Below are positions 23,393-32,296 of a stretch of 64,000 bases of DNA, piece after piece; the first letter of the stretch is position 1; each line of letters starts with the position of its first letter. The DNA is from Gaiellasilicea sp963731615 (lineage in GTDB: Bacteria > Actinomycetota > Thermoleophilia > Gaiellales > Gaiellaceae): NCBI GenBank assembly GCA_963731615.1, contig CAVSWD010000008.1, positions 1 to 64,000 on the forward strand. The letters are read 5' to 3'. A program made the position numbers and the translations under genes. The notes beneath the pieces are model-generated. The model was not told the DNA's origin and did no database searches. It saw only the letters and a program-made list of their open reading frames with translations.

Positions 23393-25860
23393 GTGAGCAC
23401 GACCGAGACGACCACCACGCCGCTCCGGTCGAGCTGCAGAAGGGCCACGTAGGCCAGTCGATCCCCCGCAAGGAGGACAAGCGGCTCGTTCAGGGCCAGG
23501 GGGTCTTCTTCGACGACGTCAAGCGGCACGGGACCGGCTACGTCCACTTCGTCCGGTCGCCGCACGCGCACGCGAAGATCGTCTCGATCGACGTCGCCGC
23601 CGCGCTCGCGCTCGACGGCGTCTACGGGACGCTGACGGGCGACGAGGTCGCGATCCAGACAGAGCCGTTCTTCGAAATGTCGACCCCGCCAGGCGCGAAC
23701 ATCAAGGACTACGCGCTCGCCGTCGGCCGCGTGCGCTTCATGGGTGAGCCCGTCGCGGCGGTCGTCGCGCGCACCCGGGAGCTCGCGCGCGACGCAGCCG
23801 AGCTCGTCGAGGTCGAGTACGAGCCGCTCGACGTGCTCGTCGACGCGCGGGAGTCGGTCAAGGACGAGACAGTCCTGCACGACGACGCAGGCTCGAACGT
23901 CGTCTGGAGCGGCGTCTTCGACTGGGGCGACTGGGAAGGTGCCAAGGCCGAGGCCGACCACATCGTCAAGATCGACGAGCTGCACTTCCATCGCTTCAGC
24001 TCGACACCGCTCGAGTGCTCGGGCGCCCTCGTCGAGTACGACAAGGGGACGGCGCAGTGGACGATCCACTGCAACCACCAGATGCCCGGCGTCGGCGCGA
24101 TCTGGATGGCGCCGGCGCTGCGGACGGGGATCGACAAGCTGCGGTTCGTCACGCGCGACATCGGCGGCGGCTTCGGCAACAAGATCTGCCTGCACCCGTA
24201 CTACGTCACGCTCTGCCTGCTCTCGCGGAAGCTGAACCGGCCGGTGAACTGGACCGAGTGGCGCACCGACCAGCACACGGCGAACGCGCACGGGAACGAG
24301 CGCTGGTTCCACGACGTCGAGGTGGCCGTGAAGGCAGACGGGACGATGCTCGGCTTCAACGTCAAGGCGCTCGACGATTGCGGAGCCTTCCCGCGCTACG
24401 AGCCGCTCGGCTGCATCATCTGGGCGCAGGTGACGCCCGGCTGCTACGCCTGGCGGAACATCCGCGTCGACTTCACGCAGGTGACGACGAACAAGTCACC
24501 GGTCTCGCCGAACCGCGGCTACTCGCGGATGCAGCACCTCTGGCTGACCGAGCGGATCATCGACATCGTCGCCTCGGAGCTCGAGCTCGATCCGGTCGAG
24601 ATCCGAAAGCGCAACTACGTGAAGACGGAGCAGATGCCCTACGAGACCCCGAACGGGTGCGTCTACGACTCGGGTGACTACGCGCGCTGCCTCGACATCG
24701 CGCTCGACCTGATCGGCTACGACTCGATCGAGTCGCGGCGCTCCGAGGCCGCGGCCCGCGGCAAGCTGCTCGGGGTCGGGATCGGCTCGACGCTCGACTC
24801 GGGCACGAACAACTTCGGCCAGTCGACGCTGCTCAATCCGGAGCTCCAGTTCTCGGGGAACAACGAGGCGGCGACGGTCAAGCTCGACATCTTCGGCGAG
24901 CTCGTCGTCACGCTCGGGACCGTCCCGCAGGGGCAGGGCCACGAGACGACGGCGTCGCAGGTGGTCGCCGACATCCTCGGCTGCTCGCCCGAGCAGGTGC
25001 ACGTGCGCTCCGGGCACGACACGTACTTCAACTCCCACGCGGGCTTCTCGGGCACCTACGCAAGCCAGTTCGCGGTCACAGGCCTCGGCGCGGTGAAGGG
25101 TGCGGCCGATCTGCTCCGCGCCGAGATGGTGACGCTCGCGGCGGCCGTCCTCCAGTGCGAGGAGGGTCAGATCGAGCTGGCGGACGGGTTCGCGCGGATC
25201 AAGGACGGCCCGGCGGAGGCCGCACTCCCGTTCATGGCGCTTGGCGCGATCGTGAACGCGAACAACGCCTTCCTGCCGCCCGACTTCAACCCGACGCTGA
25301 ACCACCGCTTCGTCTACCGGCCCTACTTCGGGATGGTCGACACGGAGAAGAAGACCGGGAAGCTGACGCTGACCTACGCGACGCAGATCCACGCGTGCGT
25401 GGTCGAGATCGACCGCGAGACCGGTGTCGTCGAGATCGTCGACTACGCGGCAGTGGACGACTGCGGGACGCGGATCCACCCGCAGATCGTCGAGGGTCAG
25501 GTGCACGGAGCGACCGTGCACGCGATCGGCGCCGCCCTGCATGAGGACTTCGTCTACGACGAGGATGGGCAGCTGCTGACCTCCAACTTCTACGACTACC
25601 ACGTGCCGCACGCGCTCGACGTGCCGGCGCTGAAGACGGGCTCGATCGAGTCGCCTTCGCCGTTCAGCCCACTGGGCTCGAAGGGGATGGGTGAGGGCGG
25701 CGGCGGCGGCATCCACTGCATCTGCTCGGCGATCCAGGATGCGCTCAAGCCCGCCGGCAAGCCGATCGTCTACGACAGCTGCAACCCCTCGCACCGCGTC
25801 TGGTCGATGCTGCAGGACCCGGAGTCGACGCGTGGGAACGTCTCGGTGACGCCGGCATGA
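23393..25860 (+). CDS. molybdenum hydroxylase large subunit (xanthine dehydrogenase/CoxL family)
   Basis: About 820 residues. The likely GTG start (23393) is in a different frame from the body, needing a one-base correction near 23425; coding continuity is clear from QKGHVGQSIPRKEDKRLVQG onward. Moco-binding motifs are IGGGFGNK and QGQGHETTAS; the catalytic Glu lies in KGMGEGGGGG near the C-terminus. The active-site loop reads NRGYSRMQ, neither the CO dehydrogenase form I (AYRCSFR) nor form II (AYRGAGR) type, so CO oxidation is unlikely. It probably hydroxylates an N-heterocycle or aldehyde; substrate unknown. Confidence 0.88.
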
Positions 25861-26402
25861 AGCTGGAGGGGACGAAGGAGCTGTCCGCGCCTCGCGACGT
25901 CGTCTGGCAGGTGCTGAACGACCCGGCCCAGATGGCGAAGCTGATGCCCGGCGTCGAGGGCTTCGAGATCAAGGACGACCGCCACTGGCAGGCGAAGGTG
26001 AAGATCCCGCTCGGCCTCGGCGGCCTGCGCATGACGGTGGACTTCGAGAAGGTCGAGGAGCGCGAGCCGGAGTTCGCGCAGCTGAACGCGAAGGGGAACG
26101 GCGTCGGCGCGATCATGAACATGCAGACGCAGTTCCATCTCTCCGAGGCCGGCAGCGGTACCTCGATGCGCTGGGAGGCGGACGTGAAGATCGCCGGCCC
26201 GGTCGGTGCGATGGGCCAGCGCGTCCTCCAGCCGATCATCAACCAGCAGGTCGGGAACGTGCTCGGCGCGCTCGAGCAGCAGGTGTCAGAGGCGGCAGCG
26301 GCCGGGACGGGCGGCGCCGAGCAGGGGATTCACCCGGCGTCGCCGGAGGCATACGACGCCGATCCGGACGGGCCGACGCACTCGACGGACGACGACCGCT
26401 GA
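25857..26402 (+). CDS. CoxG-like SRPBCC-family protein
   Basis: 181 residues, start ATG 25857 overlapping the large-subunit stop (ATGA). The N-terminal 145 residues match the CoxG/START-like fold (MKLEGTKELSAPRDVVWQVLNDPAQMAKLMPGVE, RWEADVKIAGPVGAMGQRVLQPI). In carboxydotrophs CoxG helps anchor or recruit the hydroxylase to the membrane. Here the C-terminus is an acidic, Gly/Ala-rich tail instead of a hydrophobic helix, so the protein looks soluble. Confidence 0.88.
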   Translation: MKLEGTKELSAPRDVVWQVLNDPAQMAKLMPGVEGFEIKDDRHWQAKVKIPLGLGGLRMTVDFEKVEEREPEFAQLNAKGNGVGAIMNMQTQFHLSEAGSGTSMRWEADVKIAGPVGAMGQRVLQPIINQQVGNVLGALEQQVSEAAAAGTGGAEQGIHPASPEAYDADPDGPTHSTDDDR

Positions 26403-26464
26403 AGCCCAACTTCCAGCTCGCACACGACGTCCACGGCGCCGAGAACGCGCCGCAAGCCCTCTTC

Positions 26465-27559
26465 GTGCACCGCCTGCTGGAGAGCGGGCACCCGGTGATG
26501 CGAACCGAGCACTGGACGACGAGCGCGTCCGAGCTGTCAGGTATCGGCGAGCCCCTGTTCCTGAGCCTCGGAGCGCACGGAGCGCACGGAGTATTCGACG
26601 AGGACGGCGTCCTCTCGTCCGTCGGCTTGGGCGGCGGTGGCGTCTACGCGTCCGTCGCCGGGGCGTCACTGGAGGCGATCGGGCGCAGGCTCGAGCGGCT
26701 GCGCGAGGCTCTGCCTCCGCCCGATCCGAGCTCGGCGCACGAGGTGACGGTCACGTTCTGGACGTACTCACCGCATGGGCCGCTGCCGTCGTGGCGGTCG
26801 ATCGCCGTTCCGGAATGGAACGAGATCGGGCCGAACTACACCGCATCGACGCGCGCCGGGCTCGACCGGCTGATGCAGGGCTTCCGGCCGGCACACGGGG
26901 GACAGCTCGTGCTTTGGCACGGCGACGCCGGCACGGGGAAGACCTTCGCTCTGCGGGCGCTCGCGTGGGAGTGGCGCAACTGGTGCAGCCTCCACTACAT
27001 CGTCGACCCCGACTCGTTCTTCGGCCAGCACGCCGACTACCTGATGAACGTCCTCATGCAGCCGGGTTGGGAGGCGATGGCGGCTCCGATGCAATCGGAA
27101 GGCTGGGCGCAATTCGGCGGCAGCGTGATGACGGAGAACGTGAGTGAGGCCACCTTCAACCTCTCTCAGGACTCGCGGAATGGGCAGGAGAAAGGCTGGA
27201 GGCTGCTCGTCCTCGAGGACACGGGCGAGCTGCTGGCGCCAGACGCGAAGACCGTAATCGGCCAGGGGCTCTCTCGTTTCCTCAACGTTGTCGACGGCCT
27301 GATCGGCCAGGGGCTGCGTGTGCTGGTGCTCGTGACGACGAACGAGGAGATCCGGAAGCTCCATCCAGCAGTTGCACGCCCGGGTCGCTGCGCCGCCGAC
27401 ATTCTGTTCACGCCGCTCTCAGGTGACGAGGCGTCGGCGTGGCTGACCGAGCGCGGCGCCGGCGCGTCGATCGCCGGCCCGACCACGATCGCGTCCCTGT
27501 ATGCACTCGCCGACGACGCGAGCGCGGGGCCGAAGCAGTCGGTGGGGTTCGGCGACTGA
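26465..27559 (+). CDS. AAA-type ATPase, DUF5925 family
   Basis: 364 residues from GTG 26465; an upstream in-frame CTG at 26399, directly at the coxG-like stop, may be the true start because the sequence between reads as coding. Walker A is GDAGTGKTFALRAL, Walker B is RLLVLEDTGELL, sensor 1 is LVTTNEEIRKLHPAV and the arginine motif is ARPGRC. The N-terminal about 130 residues resemble actinobacterial DUF5925 proteins. Position after the hydroxylase suggests a role like CoxD, an AAA maturase of the molybdenum site, but this is inference. The stop overlaps the next start (TGATG). Confidence 0.8.
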   Translation: MHRLLESGHPVMRTEHWTTSASELSGIGEPLFLSLGAHGAHGVFDEDGVLSSVGLGGGGVYASVAGASLEAIGRRLERLREALPPPDPSSAHEVTVTFWTYSPHGPLPSWRSIAVPEWNEIGPNYTASTRAGLDRLMQGFRPAHGGQLVLWHGDAGTGKTFALRALAWEWRNWCSLHYIVDPDSFFGQHADYLMNVLMQPGWEAMAAPMQSEGWAQFGGSVMTENVSEATFNLSQDSRNGQEKGWRLLVLEDTGELLAPDAKTVIGQGLSRFLNVVDGLIGQGLRVLVLVTTNEEIRKLHPAVARPGRCAADILFTPLSGDEASAWLTERGAGASIAGPTTIASLYALADDASAGPKQSVGFGD

Positions 27560-28587
27560 TGGCGGTTCCGTTTCGCATCGGGGTGATGCAGCTGACGATG
27601 GAGCCGCTCGACGAGATGCTCGAGTCGGCGCGCGTGATGGACGAGGCCGGGATGGACACCGTCTGGCTTGCCGAGGCGTACCCGTGGTGGCGCAAGCACC
27701 AGATGGAGGCGCGCGGCTCTACCGTCGTCTCGGCGCTGATGGCGCGCGAGACCGAGCGGCTGACGATCGGCTGGGGGATCATCTCGCCGTTCACGCGCCA
27801 CCCTGTGCAGGTGGCGATGGACGCGCGCGTCGTCCAGGAGGCGGCCGGGCCGGGACGGTTCATCCTCGGTTTCGGGACGTCGAAGATCTTCCTCAACAAC
27901 GCGAGGATGCAGACGAAGAAGACGCTCGGGCCGATGCGCGACGCGGTCGCGATCGTGCGCGGCGTGCTCGGCGGCGAGGCGTTCTCCTACGAGGGCGAGA
28001 CGTGGTCGGCCGACGTGCCGGCGCTCTCGGACGAGGCGCACACGCCGCGCGAGGTACCGCCGGTGTACGTCGCCGCGACGGCGCCGAAGATGCAGGCGCT
28101 CGCCGGCGAGATCGCCGAGGGCTGCCTGACGCCGTCGATCACGACGCCCGCGTTCGTCCGCTACACGGTCGGGAACACCGGCTCGGACATCGACATCGGC
28201 TGCACGGTCGTCGCCTCGATCGACGAGGATCGTGACCGGGGGCGGGACGGGGCGCGTGAGATCGCGGGCATGTACCTCGCGAACAAGGTGCAGAACATCC
28301 AGGGCTCTGCCGACACGCTGCTCGACCTGGCCGAGCTGACGCAGGACGAGATCCGGCCGGTCGCGGACGCGATGGAGCGCGGCGGGCGCCTGGCGGCGAA
28401 AGCGGAGGTGACCGACGCGATCCTCGACAAGTGCAAGCCGATCGCCGGGACACCGGCAGATTGCATCGCGGCGATCGAGGAGTACCGCGACGCCGGCTGC
28501 ACGCACGTCATGCTGGAGCTATGGGGCGACAAGCGGCACGACCAGATCCGCCTCTTCGGGGAGAAAGTCCTGCCGGCGTTCAGATGA
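27559..28587 (+). CDS. LLM-class (luciferase-like) flavin-dependent oxidoreductase, copy 1
   Basis: 342 residues, ATG overlapping the preceding stop and stop overlapping the next ATG (ATGA). Features of F420/FMN-dependent luciferase-like TIM barrels: FRIGVMQLTMEPLDEMLESARVMDEAGMDTVWLAEAYPWW, the GWGIISPFTRHPVQVAMDARVVQEAAGPGRFILGFGTSK block, and a PPVYVAATAPKMQALAGEIAEGC strand. It lacks the bulge typical of flavin reductases. Likely an F420- or FMNH2-dependent oxidation step of the catabolic pathway. A second, distantly related copy lies at 33528. Confidence 0.85.
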   Translation: MAVPFRIGVMQLTMEPLDEMLESARVMDEAGMDTVWLAEAYPWWRKHQMEARGSTVVSALMARETERLTIGWGIISPFTRHPVQVAMDARVVQEAAGPGRFILGFGTSKIFLNNARMQTKKTLGPMRDAVAIVRGVLGGEAFSYEGETWSADVPALSDEAHTPREVPPVYVAATAPKMQALAGEIAEGCLTPSITTPAFVRYTVGNTGSDIDIGCTVVASIDEDRDRGRDGAREIAGMYLANKVQNIQGSADTLLDLAELTQDEIRPVADAMERGGRLAAKAEVTDAILDKCKPIAGTPADCIAAIEEYRDAGCTHVMLELWGDKRHDQIRLFGEKVLPAFR

Positions 28588-29771
28588 TCGACCGCGACCG
28601 GCTTGTGGCCGATGCGCTGGCCGCCGTCTCGATCCCGAGCTTCACCGGCTCCGAGGAGGCGATGGCCGCGTGGTACGCGGGCCAGTGCGAGGAGCTCGGG
28701 CTCGCGGTGCAGTGGCAGCAGGTCGAGGACGGCCGCGCGAACGTGCTCGCGACCCGCGCCGGGACGGGCGGCGGGCCGACGTTGATGTTCAACGGGCACA
28801 TGGACACGTCGTACTCCGGCCGCGAGCCGTGGCTCGCCGGGATCCCGGGCTTCCAGCCGGAAGGGTTCGAGCGCGAGGGTCGGATCTACGGGCTCGGGAT
28901 CTCGAACATGAAGGGAGCGCTCGTCGCGTATCTGGCAGCGGTGCGGACGCTCGGCGATGCGGAGTTGCAGGGCGACGTGATGCTGGCGGCGGTCGCGGGC
29001 GAGATCGAGAAGACCCAGCAGGGTGAGGCGCAGGGCGCGGAGTTCCGCGGCTACGCGGCCGGCTCGCGGCACCTGGTCGGGCACGGCGGCGCGGCCGACA
29101 TGTGCATCCTCGGCGAGCCGACCGAGCAGAAGCTCGTGCTCGCGCACTTCGGGACGCTCTGGCTGCGGCTCACGACCTCGGGCCCGTTCATCCACACGGC
29201 CTTCTCGTCCGGACGGCTCGAGGAGAACTCGATCGTGCGCATGCGCGAGGTGCTCGACCGCGTGCTCGCGTGGCTGCCGGAGTGGGAGGAGGAAATGAGC
29301 TACGGCGACGTCCGCGGTGTCGCGAACGTCGGTGCGATCCAGGGCGGCTTCGGCTGGCGCGTCTCGCGAACGCCGCACCGGACCGACCTCTTCGTCGACC
29401 TGCGCGTCCCGCCGGACGTCGAGATGGCGGTGGCGCGACGGCGTGCGCTCGAGTTCGCGCGGCGGTTGGAGGGCGTGGAAGCGGAGGTGTACGTGACGGC
29501 GCCCGGGGCCGAGCTCGACGAGTCGCATCCTTTGGTCGGGGCGCTGGAGGAGGCGCACCAGGAGGTCTTCGGCGTGGCGCCCGAGCGAGACGTGACGCGC
29601 TGGTTCTCGGACGCGTCGGTGCTCTCGCGCTACGGGATCGCGACGGTCAACTACGGCACGTCGTCCGGTCTGCCGGATCCGAAGTACGGCGAGAATCTCG
29701 AGATCGAGGGGTTGGTGCAGATCGCCGAGGTCTACGCGAAAGCTGCCGAGCGGATCTGTGGAGTCGCATGA
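28584..29771 (+). CDS. M20-family metallohydrolase (deacylase/amidase type)
   Basis: 395 residues, ATG overlapping the monooxygenase stop. M20 features: MFNGHMDTSYS (first zinc His and catalytic Asp), YGLGISNMKGALVAYLAA, VAGEIEKTQQGEAQG, a dimerisation domain (about 175-285) and a C-terminal His/Glu region. Two active-site positions deviate: the metal-bridging Asp of the usual SDMKG motif is Asn, and the usual DEExG acidic pair appears as GEIEKT. It may belong to a subfamily with altered metal chemistry. An amide or carbamate bond of the pathway intermediate is a plausible target. Confidence 0.82.
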   Translation: MIDRDRLVADALAAVSIPSFTGSEEAMAAWYAGQCEELGLAVQWQQVEDGRANVLATRAGTGGGPTLMFNGHMDTSYSGREPWLAGIPGFQPEGFEREGRIYGLGISNMKGALVAYLAAVRTLGDAELQGDVMLAAVAGEIEKTQQGEAQGAEFRGYAAGSRHLVGHGGAADMCILGEPTEQKLVLAHFGTLWLRLTTSGPFIHTAFSSGRLEENSIVRMREVLDRVLAWLPEWEEEMSYGDVRGVANVGAIQGGFGWRVSRTPHRTDLFVDLRVPPDVEMAVARRRALEFARRLEGVEAEVYVTAPGAELDESHPLVGALEEAHQEVFGVAPERDVTRWFSDASVLSRYGIATVNYGTSSGLPDPKYGENLEIEGLVQIAEVYAKAAERICGVA

Positions 29772-30142
29772 GCGATGTCTGGACGATCGAACGGCATCTC
29801 GAGGCGGGCAGCGATCACGGCCGCGCGCTCTTCCACCGCTTCGTCGACGTCGTCGCGGCGTGCGGTGACTACACGACTTCCGTTGCGAAGACGACGATCA
29901 CGTTCAAGGGGCCGCGTCGCGGCTTCGCAGGGGCGCGCCCGAAGGACGACTGGCTGCTCGGTTACTTCGACGTCACGTACCGCGTCGACGATCCGCGCAT
30001 TCGGAGCGCGACGCCGTACCAGAAGGATTTGTTCGTCCACCACTTCCGTGTGGACTCGCCGGAGCATCTGGACGATCAGTTCGCCCGCTGGATTGCCGAT
30101 GCGTACGACCAGGTCGGCTGCGGGAACAGGTTGCGGGCATGA
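29768..30142 (+). CDS. DUF5655 family protein, 124 aa
   Basis: 124 residues, ATG overlapping the M20 stop and its own stop overlapping the next start. The pattern GRALFHRFVDVVAACGDYTTSVAKTTITFKGPRRGFAGARPK, then a DWLLGYFDVTYRVDDPRIRS strand and HHFRVDSPEHLDDQFARWIADAYDQVG, matches the DUF5655 / pyrimidine-transport-like small domain. No catalytic residues are obvious. Tight coupling to catabolic genes suggests an accessory or binding role; function unknown. Confidence 0.75.
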   Translation: MSDVWTIERHLEAGSDHGRALFHRFVDVVAACGDYTTSVAKTTITFKGPRRGFAGARPKDDWLLGYFDVTYRVDDPRIRSATPYQKDLFVHHFRVDSPEHLDDQFARWIADAYDQVGCGNRLRA

Positions 30143-31005
30143 GGCTGGTCACGTACGACGACGGGAAGGTGGGGCGGATCGACGGCGAGGAGGTCGTCCG
30201 GCTCGACGTTCCGACGATGCGCGACTGGTTCGAGCACGGCGGTGCAGACGAGACCGGCGAGCGGGTGCCCCTGGCCGACGTGGGGCTGCGAGCGCCGATC
30301 GTGCCGAAGAAGTTCTTCCACACGGCCGGCAACTTCCGCGAGCACGAGGAGGACTCGAAGGTCGTCAACTGGTCGCACGAGATCGCGCCGTGGATCGTCT
30401 TCTTCCAGAACGTCGACGCGATCGTCGGCCCCGACGAGCCGGTCGTCTACCCGGAGCACCTGACCGAGGAGCTCGACTACGAGCTCGAGCTCGCGGTCGT
30501 GCTGAAGAAGACAGGCAAGTGGTTCCCGCCCGAGGAGGCGATGGACTACGTCGGCGGCTACGTGATCTTCAACGACATCACCGCGCGCGACATCCAGCGG
30601 CGCGAGATGCGGTCGGGTGTCTTCAGCTTCTGCAAGGCGATCGACACGTTTTGCCCGCTCGGACCGTGGATCGTGACGCCGGACGAGATTCCGGATCCGC
30701 ACGATCTGGCAATGGAGCTGCGCGTCAACGGCGAGTCGCGGCAGGTGTCGCACTCGGGGAACATGTCGACGACGATCGCGGAGATCCTGTCGCACTACTC
30801 GGCGCTCGGCTACTCGGCGGGGGACGTGCTCTCGACCGGAACCGTGTCGGGCGTCGCCGGCTTCTCCGAGGACGCCGCGTCGCTCTACCTGAAGCCCGGG
30901 GACGTGATCGAGGCGGAGATCGAGCGGATCGGCGTCCTGCGCAATCCGGTGATCGGCTGGCGGGAGGCGCACGGCGAGCCCGTTCCGCCGCGTGTGCGCT
31001 GGTGA
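30139..31005 (+). CDS. fumarylacetoacetate hydrolase (FAH) family protein
   Basis: 288 residues, ATG overlapping the previous stop. The FAH fold is clear: FFHTAGNFREHEED (loop over the active site), the metal-binding DYELELAVVLKKTG (Glu-x-Glu), GYVIFNDITARDIQRREM, KAIDTFCPLGPWIV and VSGVAGFSEDAASLYLKPGD. Such enzymes cleave C-C bonds of beta-diketo acids or hydrate 2-oxo-dienoates. Together with the hydroxylase and monooxygenases it suggests cleavage of an opened ring intermediate. It ends the first tightly overlapped gene block; operators and the M24 gene follow. Confidence 0.88.
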   Translation: MRLVTYDDGKVGRIDGEEVVRLDVPTMRDWFEHGGADETGERVPLADVGLRAPIVPKKFFHTAGNFREHEEDSKVVNWSHEIAPWIVFFQNVDAIVGPDEPVVYPEHLTEELDYELELAVVLKKTGKWFPPEEAMDYVGGYVIFNDITARDIQRREMRSGVFSFCKAIDTFCPLGPWIVTPDEIPDPHDLAMELRVNGESRQVSHSGNMSTTIAEILSHYSALGYSAGDVLSTGTVSGVAGFSEDAASLYLKPGDVIEAEIERIGVLRNPVIGWREAHGEPVPPRVRW

Positions 31006-31025
31006 CGTCGGCGCGAGGGGCACCT

Positions 31026-31052
31026 GAGCTTGTGTTGATTCAACACAAGCTC
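31026..31052. promoter_or_regulatory. 27-bp palindromic operator, copy 1
   Basis: Arms GAGCTTGTGTTGA (31026-31038) and TCAACACAAGCTC (31040-31052) are perfect 13-bp inverted repeats around a single central T. This is the signature of a homodimeric regulator site (GntR-like in style). It lies in the only sizeable gap of the block between 25857 and 33465, with its centre 94 bp before the M24 start. Confidence 0.75.
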
Positions 31053-31096
31053 GTTCGGTGCCGCGCAATCATGCGAGGTCGCGCGCAGCCCGCCTC

Positions 31097-31120
31097 AGCT
31101 TGTGTTGATTCAACACGAAG
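31097..31120. promoter_or_regulatory. palindromic operator, copy 2
   Basis: AGCTTGTGTTGA, a central T, then TCAACACGAAG: the same core as copy 1 (TGTTGATTCAACAC) with one mismatch in the right arm. The centre lies 70 bp from that of copy 1 and 24 bp before ATG 31133, so it probably overlaps the promoter of the M24 gene. Two spaced sites suggest cooperative binding or looping. Confidence 0.7.
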
Positions 31121-31132
31121 TCTGAGCGTCCG

Positions 31133-32296
31133 ATGAGCTGGCCGCGCGACGATGCGAAGGTCGAGCGCGTGCGTTCGTCCATGGCCGACCAGCAACTCGA
31201 CGCGCTCGTCGTCCGGGCGCCCGACAACGTCCTCTACCTGACGAACTTCTGGGGGATGAAGGGCTACGACGCCGTCGTCTTCCCGCGTGAAGGTGAGCCC
31301 GTCTTGATCTGCCTGGAGGCGTCCGAGGCGGACGCCGAGCGGATGAGCTGGACGTCCGAGGTCCGCCTCTTTCGCGGCTATGACGAGGCCGATCCGCGGC
31401 CCCCGGCCCTGCGCGCGCTCGATCTCGCGCGCCAGATCTCCTCCGCGTACGACCGCATCGGGATCGAGTCCAGTCTCGGCACGCAGGCTGCGGACCGGAT
31501 GGTGGGCGAGCCCACGACCTTCACGAAAGCGTGGTTCGACGCTTTTCCGGACGCGGCGGACGCCACGCCACTCCTCTCGACCGCCCGAGCGATCAAGACC
31601 GAGCAGGAAATCGAGCGGATGCGGCTCGCGAACGAGATCGCCGCCGGGGCGATGGAGCACGTCCAGGAGCGGATCCGGCCGGGAATGAGCGAGAGCGAGG
31701 TCGGAGCGATGTGGAACGGCTGGGTGCATGAGCACGGGACCGGCTGGGACGGCGGCAAGGTCGAGCTCGCACACGGCTTCTCGCTCGTCTGGACCGGCGA
31801 TGGCATCCGCACCTTCACCGCCACAGGCAGCCGCGTCGTGGCCGAGGGCGAGCCTACGCTGTTCGAGATCTGGGTCGTCGCGGACGGTTACTGGTGCGAC
31901 CACACGAAGAATCTCGTCATCGGCGAGCTCGACGGACGCTACGCGGAGCTGGAAGCCCAGCTGATGGAGGTCTACGAGGCTGCGATCAGATTCGCCAAGC
32001 CAGGCGCGAGCCTCCCCGAGCTCGACCGCTCCGTCCGCGAAAGCCTCGCCGCGGCGGGGTATCCGGGCCAGCCGAGCCATCCGATCTGCCACGGCGTTGG
32101 CGCCCGCGCGCACGAGCCGCCCTACGCGCACCAGGCCGGCGGCGGTACCGTCGAGGCCGGCATGGTGCTGGCGATCGAGCCCGGGGTCTACTGGCCGGAA
32201 GGAGGCGGCCTCCGCGTCGAGGACAACTTCCTCGTTACCGAGAACGGCGCCGAGCGCCTCTGCCGCTTCCCGGACGGGATCGTGAGCGCTCCGTGA
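31133..32296 (+). CDS. M24-family metallohydrolase (creatinase/Xaa-Pro aminopeptidase-like), copy 1
   Basis: 387 residues: N-terminal creatinase domain (about 5-150, LDALVVRAPDNVLYLTNFWGMKGYDAVVFP) and C-terminal pita-bread domain. Metal-ligand motifs are DGYWCDHTKN, CHGVGARAHEPP, AIEPGVYWPEGGG and RVEDNFLV. The first Asp of the usual DxG...D pair appears as Glu (FEIWVVADG). Creatinases hydrolyse C-N bonds in small guanidino or amide compounds, and Xaa-Pro peptidases cleave dipeptides; either is possible. Two operators stand before it and the stop overlaps the next GTG. Confidence 0.88.
   Translation: MSWPRDDAKVERVRSSMADQQLDALVVRAPDNVLYLTNFWGMKGYDAVVFPREGEPVLICLEASEADAERMSWTSEVRLFRGYDEADPRPPALRALDLARQISSAYDRIGIESSLGTQAADRMVGEPTTFTKAWFDAFPDAADATPLLSTARAIKTEQEIERMRLANEIAAGAMEHVQERIRPGMSESEVGAMWNGWVHEHGTGWDGGKVELAHGFSLVWTGDGIRTFTATGSRVVAEGEPTLFEIWVVADGYWCDHTKNLVIGELDGRYAELEAQLMEVYEAAIRFAKPGASLPELDRSVRESLAAAGYPGQPSHPICHGVGARAHEPPYAHQAGGGTVEAGMVLAIEPGVYWPEGGGLRVEDNFLVTENGAERLCRFPDGIVSAP

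Noticed and set aside
21938..26402. Aerobic CO dehydrogenase (coxMSL)
   Set aside because: The subunit order fits, but the active-site loop lacks both known CO dehydrogenase signatures.
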